From AC-32 sp049644305 (GTDB taxonomy: Bacteria; Actinomycetota; Thermoleophilia; Gaiellales; Gaiellaceae), in contig JBARRQ010000014.1 of assembly GCA_049644305.1 (NCBI GenBank), positions 1-10,423 of the forward strand: a stretch of DNA of 10,423 nucleotides. Reading direction: 5' to 3'. The notes beneath the pieces were generated by a model. That model did not search any database. It saw only the letters and a program-made list of their open reading frames with translations, and was not told the DNA's origin. The translations under genes were made by a program, and so were the position numbers. This document shows positions 1 through 6,300 of this stretch, piece after piece (position 1 is the stretch's first letter; every line of letters begins with the position of its first letter).

Positions 1-443
1 TCCTTGAGAGCCCGGTGCGCGGCGCCGAAGACGAGGTCCGCGTGCGGCGTGTGGTGGAGGGCGTCGTAGAGGAGACAGGTGTCGAAGCGGCGCCCGAGGT
101 CGAGCTGCTCCATGTCCGCGACCTCGAAACGGACGTCGAGACTTTCCTGCCCGGTGAGCTCGCGCGCGATCTCGACCATCTCGGGCGAGATGTCGTAGCC
201 CTCCGCGTGGACGCCGTGGCGGGCGGCGAAGCGCGTCATCCAGCCGGAGCCGCAGCCCAGCTCGCAGAGGCTCATGCCGGGCCGCAGGTCGAGGAGCTGG
301 AGGATGTAGCCGAAGTCGATCAGCAGCCGCGCGGACTCACGCGGAGAATTACCGAACGGCTTCGTGCGCAGCCAGGCGCGGCCCTCGTCTCCGATCGCGC
401 GCGGATAGTCGATCTCGGCCTGCTTGCGGGCCTCTTCGGCCAC
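1..443 (-). CDS. class I SAM-dependent methyltransferase (C-terminus beyond window)
   Basis: Partial gene; 147 codons are visible and the C-terminus lies off the left edge. The Rossmann-fold methyltransferase core is clear: motif I LCELGCGSGW at residues 59-68 (SAM-binding Gly loop), a following acidic position in YDISPEMVEIA (83-93), and an ADMEQLDL stretch (109-116) matching the motif II/adenine-binding region. About 50 residues precede motif I. Residues LYDALHHTPH (125-134) match the post-strand-4 segment of UbiE/Methyltransf_11-type small-molecule methyltransferases. The substrate cannot be told. The start chosen is GTG at 443, 22 nt after the stop of the upstream LytR_C gene; there is no in-frame ATG nearby, and an AGGA lies farther upstream than ideal. 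It is probably the third gene of the epimerase operon, which suggests envelope or glycan modification, but that is inference. Confidence 0.85.
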   Translation of the reverse strand, partial: MAEEARKQAEIDYPRAIGDEGRAWLRTKPFGNSPRESARLLIDFGYILQLLDLRPGMSLCELGCGSGWMTRFAARHGVHAEGYDISPEMVEIARELTGQESLDVRFEVADMEQLDLGRRFDTCLLYDALHHTPHADLVFGAAHRALK

Positions 444-465
444 GGCAGGATGATAGGCGCCCGTC

Positions 466-951
466 CTACCCGCCGAGGACGACCGCGAGCTTGGCGCCCA
501 GTAGGTCGCGCGGCCGGAGCCCGTCGAGCGGCGAGACCAGGGCGATGCCGAGCTCGCGCGCCAGGCGGAGAGCCTCGGGCCGGCTTCCCGCGCGGTACAT
601 CACGACGCTGTGGCCGTAGCCACTCCGCGGAGCGTTTCCGACGTGGCCGATCTTGTACCCGCGCGCGCGCACGCGCGAGGCCTCGGCGGCGGCCGCGCCG
701 GCCACGCCGTTGCCGTTGAGGATCGTCACGGAGACCGACCGGGGCGGCAGCAGCGGTCTCGCAGGGGCCTTTGGCGCTCGCGAATGGTGTTGCTGCGAGG
801 ACCCGGGGCGCGCATGGTGGACGACCGGCTTCGCCAGTAGCGCCGCCGCCGCGACGACGAGCCCGACCAGCTCGAGGGTTGCGATCCCGGCCGCGACGAC
901 CGCGATCGTGCGCCAGGGATGACGCGAGGGATTCGACAGTACGTGCTCCAC
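466..951 (-). CDS. LytR C-terminal (LytR_C) domain membrane protein without an LCP catalytic domain
   Basis: 161 aa from a GTG start. One hydrophobic segment (about residues 15-40) follows a short basic N-terminus. Next comes a His/Pro/Arg-rich linker (41-70), then a LytR_C fold (about 71-160) with the signature VTILNGNGVAG, a YKIGHVGNA strand, VVMYRAG and ALRLARELG. LytR_C is usually found behind an LCP (LytR-CpsA-Psr) phosphotransferase domain that attaches glycopolymers to peptidoglycan; here it stands alone on a membrane anchor, facing outward by prediction. No catalytic residues are recognisable, so a binding or scaffold role is more likely than an enzyme. It lies 39 nt downstream of the epimerase stop, in the same reading frame, and 22 nt upstream of the methyltransferase. 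No good ribosome binding site sits directly before the GTG, but no other in-frame start exists between the upstream stop and this one. Confidence 0.85.
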   Translation of the reverse strand: MEHVLSNPSRHPWRTIAVVAAGIATLELVGLVVAAAALLAKPVVHHARPGSSQQHHSRAPKAPARPLLPPRSVSVTILNGNGVAGAAAAEASRVRARGYKIGHVGNAPRSGYGHSVVMYRAGSRPEALRLARELGIALVSPLDGLRPRDLLGAKLAVVLGG

Positions 952-990
952 GGGGGAGCGTCGGATTCGCCGCCGGAGGCCCGGCTCCTG

Positions 991-1881
991 CTAGCGAAAA
1001 GACTCCCAGGTGAGCCGCAAACCCGCTTCGAGTGGAACTTCCGGGCTCCACGCGAGCTCCTGCTCCGCGAGCGAGACGTCGAGGACACTTCGCTGGAGCT
1101 CGCCGAGGCGGGCCGGTGCCGTTTCTGCCGCGAGCTCCGAGCCCGTGACTCTGCGGCAGAGCTCGTAGAGCTCGAGCACCGAGGTCTCCGTGCGGGTGCC
1201 GATATTGAAGACGCCTTCTTGGCCCACCGCGGAGAGGGTCGCTCGCGCGACGTCCCCCGCGTACACGTAGTCGCGCGTCTGCCGCCCGTCGCCGAAGATG
1301 CGCGGCGCCTCGCCGGCGGCGAGACGCCCCAGGAAGATCGCGACGACCCCCGCCTCGCCCTTCGGGTCCTGGCGCGGCCCGTAGACGTTGGCGTAGCGGA
1401 GCGAGACGTGGCGAGTCCCGTAGAGGCGGTTGTAGGCGGCGAGATACTCCTCGCCGGCGAGCTTCGAGACGCCGTATTGGGACAGCGGCCGCCGCTCGGC
1501 GTCTTCGCGCGCCGGCCCGTCGCACTCGCCGTAGATCGCGCCGCCCGACGAGGCGAACACGACCTGCGTCCCGTGCCGCCGCGCCGCCTCGAGCACGCGG
1601 ATCGTCCCGAGCACGTTGACGTCGGCATCCTCGACCGGGCGGTCGACCGCAACTCGCACGTCCACCTGCGCCGCGAGGTGGAAGCAGACCTCCACCCCCT
1701 CGAAGCGGCCGTCGAGCTGCTCGCGGATGTCCACGACGTCCAGCTCCGCGCCCGGCGGCACGTTCTTGCGCTTGCCCGTGGAGAGATCGTCGAGCACGCG
1801 AACGTCGTCGCCCCGGGCGAGGAGCGCGTCGACGACGTGCGAGCCGATGAACCCGGCGCCCCCTGTGACGATCGCCCGCAA
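991..1881 (-). CDS. NAD(P)-dependent epimerase/dehydratase (extended SDR, UDP-glucose 4-epimerase-like)
   Basis: 296 aa. The N-terminus carries the extended-SDR dinucleotide motif TGGAGFIG (6-13), then VLDDLSTGK (29-37), HLAAQ (68-72), the catalytic Ser region SSGGAIYG (111-118), and Tyr136-x3-Lys140 in SQYGVSK. RYANVYGPRQ (163-171) and DYVYAGDVA (204-212) are typical of GalE/dTDP-glucose-4,6-dehydratase-like enzymes acting on nucleotide sugars in the cytosol; the exact sugar is not determinable. The TTG start at 1881 is chosen because it puts the Rossmann motif at the usual distance from the N-terminus. An AGGA lies 9 nt upstream, and a TAGGAT hexamer ends 8 nt before the TTG, so either a leadered or a leaderless transcript is possible. 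It is first in a minus-strand operon with the LytR_C and methyltransferase genes, divergent from tmk, which hints at cell-surface glycan supply. Confidence 0.92.
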   Translation of the reverse strand: MRAIVTGGAGFIGSHVVDALLARGDDVRVLDDLSTGKRKNVPPGAELDVVDIREQLDGRFEGVEVCFHLAAQVDVRVAVDRPVEDADVNVLGTIRVLEAARRHGTQVVFASSGGAIYGECDGPAREDAERRPLSQYGVSKLAGEEYLAAYNRLYGTRHVSLRYANVYGPRQDPKGEAGVVAIFLGRLAAGEAPRIFGDGRQTRDYVYAGDVARATLSAVGQEGVFNIGTRTETSVLELYELCRRVTGSELAAETAPARLGELQRSVLDVSLAEQELAWSPEVPLEAGLRLTWESFR

Positions 1882-1888
1882 GGGCTCG

Positions 1889-1895
1889 TATCCTA
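1889..1895. promoter_or_regulatory. symmetric -10 element TATCCTA, putative bidirectional leaderless promoter
   Basis: The 21-bp gap between the TTG of the epimerase (1881, minus) and the GTG of tmk (1903, plus) contains TATCCTA. Read forward it gives the -10-like hexamer TATCCT (1889-1894), ending 8 nt before the tmk GTG. Read in reverse it gives TAGGAT (1895-1890), ending 8 nt before the epimerase TTG. Both fit the TAnnnT plus 6-8 nt spacing typical of leaderless actinobacterial mRNAs. A weak forward -35 (GTGACG, 1865-1870) leaves an 18-nt spacer; none is convincing in reverse. This is motif reading only. Confidence 0.5.
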
Positions 1896-1902
1896 GCCCT
1901 CC

Positions 1903-2499
1903 GTGTTCATCACCTTCGAAGGGCTCGACGGGTCCGGCAAGTCGACGCAGGCGCAGCTCCTCGCCGAGGGGCTCGCGGCCGACGGGCGCGACGTCGTCGC
2001 GACGCGCGAGCCGGGCGGCACGGAGCTGGGCGAGCGGATCCGGGAGCTGCTGCTCGGCGGCCGGGAGATGGCGCCGTGGGCCGAGGCTGCCCTCTTCGCG
2101 GCCGCGCGGGCGCAGCTGGTCGAGGAGGTGATCGCGCCGGCGCTCGAGGGCGGCGCGAACGTCGTCTGCGACCGCTACATCGACTCCTCGCTCGCCTACC
2201 AGGGGATCGCGCGCGGCCTCGGAGTCGAGCGCGTGCTGGAGCTCAACCTGCACGCGATCCGCGGGATCCTGCCCGACCGCACCTACCTGCTCCTGATCGA
2301 CCCCGCCGAGTCCGCCGACAGGCTCAGGGGCGAGGGCGACAGGATCGAGAAGGAGGACGACGAGTTCCGCGCCCGAGTCGACCGCGCCTACCGCGAGCTC
2401 GCGGAGGCCTTCCCGCAGCGAATCGTGACCATCGACGGCACGCGGCCTCCGGTCGAGATCGCGCGCGAGATCCTGGATGAGCTTCGACAGCATTCCTGA
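1903..2499 (+). CDS. tmk: thymidylate kinase
   Basis: 198 aa, a normal length for bacterial dTMP kinase, which phosphorylates dTMP to dTDP in the cytosol on the way to dTTP. Motifs in order: P-loop GLDGSGKST (7-15), the TREPGGT substrate loop (34-40), DRYIDSSLAYQG (90-101) with the DRY nucleotide/TMP-contacting motif, and a charged LID segment rich in Arg, Glu and Asp (about 139-155). The GTG start gives the standard MFITFEGLDGSGKST N-terminus, so the start is secure. No Shine-Dalgarno sequence is visible; the TATCCT at 1889 suggests a leaderless transcript. The gene overlaps holB by 23 bp, the usual tmk-holB arrangement of many bacteria, and the two are surely co-transcribed. Confidence 0.97.
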   Translation: MFITFEGLDGSGKSTQAQLLAEGLAADGRDVVATREPGGTELGERIRELLLGGREMAPWAEAALFAAARAQLVEEVIAPALEGGANVVCDRYIDSSLAYQGIARGLGVERVLELNLHAIRGILPDRTYLLLIDPAESADRLRGEGDRIEKEDDEFRARVDRAYRELAEAFPQRIVTIDGTRPPVEIAREILDELRQHS

Positions 2500-3556
2500 G
2501 CAGGCCGAGGCCAAGCGGCTGCTGGCGGCCGCCCTCGTCGAGGGCCCGGCGCACGCCTACCTCTTCCACGGGCCGGCTGGAGTTGGCAAGCGGCAGACCG
2601 CGCTCGCTTTCGCGTCCGAGCTCCTCGGCGGCGATCCGCGGGTCGAGCGGCGGTCGCACCCGGACCTGTACCTGCTCGAGCCGCTCGGCGACCAGATCCG
2701 GATCGACGCCGTGCGCGAGCTGCGGCGCGACCTCCACATGCGCCCATTCGAGGCGCAGCGGCGCGTCTACCTGGTTCTCGGCGCGCACCTGCTGAACGAC
2801 GAGGCCGCAGACGCGCTCCTCAAGGATCTCGAGGAGCCGCCTTCCTACGCGGTGATCGTGCTCGTTGCCGACCAGCTCGGCTCGCTGCCGGAGACGATCC
2901 GGTCGCGCTGCCAGCCGGTTCCGTTCCGGCGGCTCTCTGAGCGCGCGGTGCGGGAGGAGGTGCAGGCGCGGGCGCCCGGGCTTTCGGATGACGAGGCGAC
3001 ATCGATCGCCCGAGTCGCGGGCGGGAGGCTCGACCGGGCGGAACGGCTGCTCGATCCCGCCGCCGCCAAGCGCAGGGAGGAGCTGTTGGAGACGGCACGG
3101 GCGGTCTACGCCGACCCCGGATTCGACCCTGGGGCGGCTGCGGAACGGCTGCTCGAGGGTGCGCGCTCGCGCGCGGCTGAGGCGAAGGAGCAGGAGGAGG
3201 CGGCACTGGAGGGGCTCGAGTTGACCGCCCGCGAGTCGGAGCAGCGCGTCCGGCGCGCGGCCCGCGGCGCCGAGCGTGAGGAGCTGCTCGCCGCGCTGGA
3301 GGAGCTCGCTGCGTGGTACCGCGACGTGGTCGCGGCGGCGGCCGGAGCCGAGCGGGCGCTCGTACACGCCGACCGCGCCGAGCAGCTGCTCGAGGACGGG
3401 ACGCTCGACCGGCTCGAGGGCGCCGAGCAAGCTGCGGAGCTCGTGCGGGAGACGTGGCGGAACTTCGAGGAGTTCCAGATCTCGTCCCGTCTTGCCCTGG
3501 AGGCGCTCTTCATCGAGCTGCGCCGCGCCTTCGCCGGCGTTGCGGCTATGGGCTAA
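2477..3556 (+). CDS. holB: DNA polymerase III delta' subunit (clamp-loader AAA+ subunit)
   Basis: 359 aa. It begins with a typical clamp-loader start (SIPEQAEAKRLL), then GPAGVGK (32-38, Walker A-like, followed by Arg rather than Thr/Ser), QIRIDAVRELRRDL (73-86), NDEAADALLKDLEEPP (107-122) and the SRC motif at 143-145 that supplies the arginine finger to a neighbouring subunit. Delta' is the rigid stator of the clamp loader that places the beta clamp on primed DNA. The four-Cys zinc module common in this family (about residues 50-65) is missing: that stretch has no cysteine. Walker B acidic residues are also absent, fitting a non-hydrolysing subunit. The C-terminal half (about 170-359) is helical, Glu/Arg/Ala-rich and resembles the clamp-loader collar. 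The ATG lies inside the end of tmk, implying translational coupling. The last 11 bp overlap the convergent glycosidase gene. Confidence 0.9.
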   Translation: MSFDSIPEQAEAKRLLAAALVEGPAHAYLFHGPAGVGKRQTALAFASELLGGDPRVERRSHPDLYLLEPLGDQIRIDAVRELRRDLHMRPFEAQRRVYLVLGAHLLNDEAADALLKDLEEPPSYAVIVLVADQLGSLPETIRSRCQPVPFRRLSERAVREEVQARAPGLSDDEATSIARVAGGRLDRAERLLDPAAAKRREELLETARAVYADPGFDPGAAAERLLEGARSRAAEAKEQEEAALEGLELTARESEQRVRRAARGAEREELLAALEELAAWYRDVVAAAAGAERALVHADRAEQLLEDGTLDRLEGAEQAAELVRETWRNFEEFQISSRLALEALFIELRRAFAGVAAMG

Positions 3557-4583
3557 CGAGCAGCTGCCGCATCGTCGCGAAGCCGCGCTTCGGGACGTAC
3601 TGCTTCGTCATCACGCCGTAGGTCTCGTGCTTCACGAGCGACGGCGGGCAGCACGTCATCACGTCGTCGTCGCGGAGGCTGTACCACGCGGCGAGGGCTA
3701 TAGACGATTTCCCGGTCAGGACGAGCTGGACCAGGGCCGCCTGGTGGACGTCGTTCACGCCGGCTTCCTGGAGGCCGTACTCGCCGAGCCAGATCGGCTT
3801 GCGGGGCTGGCCGTGGGCGCGCAGCACCCCGAGCACCTGCTGCGCGTGGTCGAAGATCTGCTTGTCGGCGATGTAGTCGTGAAACTGCATCACGTCGAAG
3901 AACGTGCCCCCACCGTTCGCGTAGATCGCGTTCAGCCAGTCGATGTTCGCGGTCTGCGGGCCGCCGAGGATCACGCGGGCGCTCGGGTCCTGTTTCTTGA
4001 CCGCGCGGTAGCCGGGCACGAGGACGTCCTGCACGTAGTCCTTTGCGTCGCCCGTCCAGTAGTAGTGGAAGTCGGGCTCGTCCCAGAGGTCGTAGGCGTC
4101 GATCGAGGCGCGATAGCGGTGCGCGAAGGCGGCGACGAACGCGTACCAGGTTGCCGGGTGGGGAGGGGTCGCCGGGGTCGCTCCGTCCCACGACGGCGTG
4201 TAGAGCAGCAGCGGTAGGAGCTTCACGTGGAAGTGACGGGCGCGGCGGACGATGTAGTCGGCGCGACGCCAGTCGTAGACGCCTCGCCGTGGCTCGATCA
4301 GCGGCCGCGGGAACTCGAGCCGCAGGAGCCGGACGTGGAGCCTCGCGATCAGCTTCAGCTCGCGGTTTACGAAGACGGTGCCGTTGGCGACGCCGTTGCA
4401 GGCGCCCCGCTCACACCACCAGCCGTCGGGATTGGCGCCGACGTAGCGCCAGGGCCTCATGCTCGGCTCGACGTTGATCCCACCCGGACGAACAGCGTGG
4501 GTCTCGGGCCGGCCACCTCCGTTGCCGGTCGCCACGAAGAGCGCCGCGAGCCCGGCCGCCGCCGTCACGAAGACGGCGCGCAC
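3546..4583 (-). CDS. secreted glycoside hydrolase, clan GH-A type TIM barrel (GH39/GH5-like)
   Basis: 345 aa from GTG at 4583. Residues 1-20 form a short, mildly basic, hydrophobic leader (RAVFVTAAAGLAALFVA), so export or membrane anchoring is likely. The body alternates strands and helices like a (beta/alpha)8 barrel: LLRLEFP (86-92), VKLLPLLLYTP (120-130), the acid/base loop DLWDEPDFHYYW (165-176) with Glu169, VMQFHDY (231-237), and IWLGEYGL (264-271) with the candidate nucleophile Glu268. The spacing of the two Glu (99 residues) suits clan GH-A retaining glycosidases. The position before the acid/base Glu is Asp168 rather than the near-universal Asn. The substrate is unknown. The GTG comes 2 nt after the stop of the holin-like gene, so the two are translationally linked; a longer reading-through frame upstream is a shadow of that gene. 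Confidence 0.8.
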   Translation of the reverse strand: MRAVFVTAAAGLAALFVATGNGGGRPETHAVRPGGINVEPSMRPWRYVGANPDGWWCERGACNGVANGTVFVNRELKLIARLHVRLLRLEFPRPLIEPRRGVYDWRRADYIVRRARHFHVKLLPLLLYTPSWDGATPATPPHPATWYAFVAAFAHRYRASIDAYDLWDEPDFHYYWTGDAKDYVQDVLVPGYRAVKKQDPSARVILGGPQTANIDWLNAIYANGGGTFFDVMQFHDYIADKQIFDHAQQVLGVLRAHGQPRKPIWLGEYGLQEAGVNDVHQAALVQLVLTGKSSIALAAWYSLRDDDVMTCCPPSLVKHETYGVMTKQYVPKRGFATMRQLLVSP

Positions 4584-4585
4584 GG

Positions 4586-4957
4586 CTACGCCATCCGCGA
4601 GAGTGGGCGCCGCTCGAACTCGTCGAGCAGCTGGTGCGCGACCCAGTTGACGAGCCAGATGATCACGACGGTGCCGACGTAGGTCCAGAAGCCGTGGATG
4701 GAGAAATGCGGCGTGATCCAGGCGGCGAACGCGACGATGCCGATGTTGATCACGAGCAAGAACAGGCCCAGCGTGAGGATGATCAGCGGCAGCGTCACGA
4801 TCGCGAGCACCGGCTTGATGATCCCGTTGGCGATCCCGAGCACGGCCGCGCCGATGATGTAGGCCCACGCGCCGCGGATGTGGACGCCGTCGAAGAGGGC
4901 GTTCGCGACCCAGAGCGCGGCGGCGTTGATCCCCCAGGCGACAAGGAGCCGGAGCAC
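4586..4957 (-). CDS. phage holin family 4 superfamily / YvlD-like four-helix membrane protein
   Basis: 123 aa with four hydrophobic segments at about 3-22, 31-51, 53-76 and 85-110. The stretch NGIIKPVLAIVTLPL followed by TLGLFLLVIN (about 44-71) is the hallmark of the Phage_holin_4_2/YvlD (DUF360) family. Despite the name, chromosomal members in actinomycetes and firmicutes are usually not phage genes, and nothing here indicates a prophage. The start is GTG at 4957. A TAGACT hexamer (4970-4965, minus strand) ends 7 nt before it, the spacing expected for a leaderless mRNA, and no Shine-Dalgarno sequence is seen. The gene lies upstream of, and almost abuts (2 nt), the glycosidase, and diverges from tRNA-Thr. 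Confidence 0.85.
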   Translation of the reverse strand: MLRLLVAWGINAAALWVANALFDGVHIRGAWAYIIGAAVLGIANGIIKPVLAIVTLPLIILTLGLFLLVINIGIVAFAAWITPHFSIHGFWTYVGTVVIIWLVNWVAHQLLDEFERRPLSRMA

Positions 4958-4962
4958 GACGG

Positions 4963-4990
4963 CCAGTCTACGAGACCGGCGGTAGACTGG
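4963..4990. promoter_or_regulatory. 9-bp perfect inverted repeat carrying divergent TAGACT -10-like hexamers
   Basis: CCAGTCTAC (4963-4971) and GTAGACTGG (4982-4990) are exact reverse complements around a 10-nt spacer. Each arm contains TAGACT read outward: forward at 4983-4988, 9 nt before the tRNA-Thr 5' end; reverse at 4970-4965, 7 nt before the GTG of the holin-like gene. This fits a divergent promoter pair for the tRNA and a leaderless mRNA. No clear -35 was found for either. A hairpin or operator is an alternative reading. Confidence 0.5.
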
Positions 4991-4997
4991 GACCCCC

Positions 4998-5070
4998 GCC
5001 GACGTAGCTCAGCTGGTAGAGCACTTCACTCGTAATGAAGGGGTCCCCGGTTCGAGTCCGGGCGTCGGCT
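4998..5070 (+). tRNA. tRNA-Thr (anticodon CGT)
   Basis: A 73-nt cloverleaf reads through directly. The acceptor stem GCCGACG pairs with CGTCGGC (5063-5069), with discriminator T at 5070. The D arm GCTC...GAGC contains AGCTGGTA. The anticodon stem CTTCA/TGAAG encloses the 7-nt loop CTCGTAA with CGT at 5031-5033, decoding ACG (Thr). The T arm CCCGG-TTCGAGT-CCGGG is perfect. The 3' CCA is not encoded. It is transcribed plus, away from the holin-like gene. Confidence 0.97.
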
Positions 5071-5246
5071 TCCCTTGATCAAGCGGAAAGCCCTGTGTCC
5101 GGCCCCCCTCCGGTCAGATGGTACGAGAAGAACGGGGTTCGCGAATTGCGTTTTTCGGATTCCCATCCCAACGACCCCAGGCTCTACTCTCGTTACCGGT
5201 TCCGGCTGAGGCCTCAGGACTTCCGGGCAGTCGCACACCTGAGGCG

Positions 5247-5741
5247 ATGACGGACCAGAGACAATTGCCGCCCGAAGAGCAATTCAAGTGGTATGTGCTC
5301 GATCTGGCACGGGAACCGCCGACGCAAGGCACTGTCTACGGATTCGCTCCGGCGTTCTTCCCTGACGCTACGCGTGACGAACTCTATGAGATCGTGCGTC
5401 GTACCATGTTGGAGCTGTACGACCACGGCCTGATCATGCTCTTTCGAGCGAGCGAGTCAGAAGGTTTCAACGTCGGACTTGAGGACCTCGACAAAGTCAA
5501 GGCGTTGGACCGAGGTGAAGTTCTCGACGTACTTGACGATCCCGACGTCATCGACCCGCCAGACCAAGTCTTGTTCTTTCACGACACTAGAAAGGGGCGT
5601 GAGGTACTGGAAGGCCTGCCACCCGGCGCTGTTCCAGAACTAGGAAGCTGGACGAATCCGCACTACAAGTCGGAGGGTCATCGTCCTAGCTGGTTTAAGC
5701 GTTGGCTGAGCCCTAGACGGCGGCGTCAGGGCGGCTCTTGA
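5247..5741 (+). CDS. hypothetical protein, possibly winged-helix-like
   Basis: 164 aa; not recognised as a named family. The ATG at 5247 is chosen over an upstream in-frame start at 5118 because GAGG sits 3 nt before it (a little close) and the upstream extension is Pro/Arg-rich low-complexity sequence. The N-terminal half is helical (EEQFKWYVLDLA; RDELYEIVRRTMLELYDHGLIMLFRA), followed by an acidic middle (about 75-110) and VLFFHDTRKGREVLEGLP. The pattern helix - DHGLI - strand - TRKGREVLEGL resembles a winged-helix DNA-binding layout, but this is only a resemblance. The C-terminus is basic (WFKRWLSPRRRR). Third codon positions contain clearly more A/T than tmk/holB, and the gene lies just downstream of a tRNA, so horizontal acquisition is plausible. 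Confidence 0.7.
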   Translation: MTDQRQLPPEEQFKWYVLDLAREPPTQGTVYGFAPAFFPDATRDELYEIVRRTMLELYDHGLIMLFRASESEGFNVGLEDLDKVKALDRGEVLDVLDDPDVIDPPDQVLFFHDTRKGREVLEGLPPGAVPELGSWTNPHYKSEGHRPSWFKRWLSPRRRRQGGS

Positions 5742-6003
5742 GACAGCTGCCGCATAACCGGGGAGTCGCAGTTTCCAAGATCGCTACTCGCCGCCTGGCG
5801 GCTCCTCCCGCCAACAGTGGGGCAAGAATGATCCCCTTCTCGCCCATACGTGCCGGAAACCGCGGGGTCATCGCTACACGGCCGACTGATCTAAGGACTC
5901 CGCCCGCGTCCCTCTCACGTAGCCTCGTCCGGTCAGGCTTCGACTCGATCTTGTTCAACAGCCAACGCCCGGTGTCGACCGCACGCCGGGCGCGTCCGCG
6001 ATC
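5742..6003. other. gap with no supported gene
   Basis: Open frames exist on both strands here, but none has a ribosome binding site, consistent third-position GC or recognisable protein sequence. The stretch ends where the weak coding signal of the next remnant begins. Confidence 0.5.
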
Positions 6004-6143
6004 GTGGTGGACGAGGCGCCGACCGCCATGAACGATCTCGTGCCGGATTTGGCGGCAGCGCTCTCGATGCGATCGCGGCGGCTAAGGCGATGGGCGGGCT
6101 CAGTCTCGGTGACGCGCTCGCGCTCTGCGTCGTGCTGGCCTAG
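6004..6143 (+). pseudogene. possible frameshifted remnant of a small unknown gene
   Basis: From about 5979 to 6063 one plus frame reads like coding sequence with G/C at nearly all third positions (VVDEAPTAMNDLVPDLAAAL, 6004-6063). The same frame then becomes Arg/Ser-rich noise. A different frame picks up at once at 6066 with LDAIAAAKAMGGLSLGDAL and continues to a TAG at 6141-6143, again with G/C-rich third positions. Joining the two gives a smooth alanine-rich helical C-terminus, suggesting a small indel near 6063. No start codon with a Shine-Dalgarno sequence and no known family were found; it may be chance. Confidence 0.35.
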
Positions 6144-6235
6144 CCGCACCCCTCGCAGTTACTATCGCGCCGCGGGCCGCAGCATCTTCCCGCTTTCTCG
6201 AGGAGACGCCTGACGGCATGTTGGGCGGCCGACAC

Positions 6236-6269
6236 GATGGGCCCCAAGAATCAATTCCTGGGGCCCATC
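6236..6269 (-). terminator. hairpin downstream of the collagen-like gene
   Basis: An 11-bp perfect stem (6236-6246 with 6259-6269; core ATGGGCCCCA/TGGGGCCCAT) with a 12-nt loop lies 32 nt beyond the stop of the minus-strand collagen-like gene at 6301. There is no U-tract on the minus strand, so it would be a U-less terminator or mRNA 3'-end stabiliser, both known in actinomycetes. Its position supports the role; termination itself is inferred. Confidence 0.6.
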
Positions 6270-6300
6270 TTCGGCGCGCGCGGAGCTTTGGCTTCCGTAT

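Noticed and set aside
919..1896. Plus-strand 325-codon open frame opposite the epimerase
   Set aside because: Antisense of a gene with unambiguous extended-SDR motifs; typical of high-GC DNA.
3546..4868. 440-codon form of the glycosidase starting inside the holin-like gene
   Set aside because: The first 95 codons are an Arg/His-rich shadow of the holin-like gene in another frame; the GTG at 4583 gives a proper signal peptide and follows that gene's stop by 2 nt.
4586..4957. Prophage holin as sign of a phage
   Set aside because: The family name is misleading: YvlD/Phage_holin_4_2 proteins are mostly chromosomal, and no lysin, portal, capsid or integrase is in the window.
5026..5238. Minus-strand 70-codon open frame ending in RPDSNRGPLHYE
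   Set aside because: Its end is the antisense translation of the tRNA-Thr gene, a well-known false-protein signature from tRNA loci; the rest has no coding support.
5713..5958. Minus-strand 81-codon frame opposite the gap after 5741
   Set aside because: TTG start without ribosome binding site, mixed third-position bias and no recognisable sequence.
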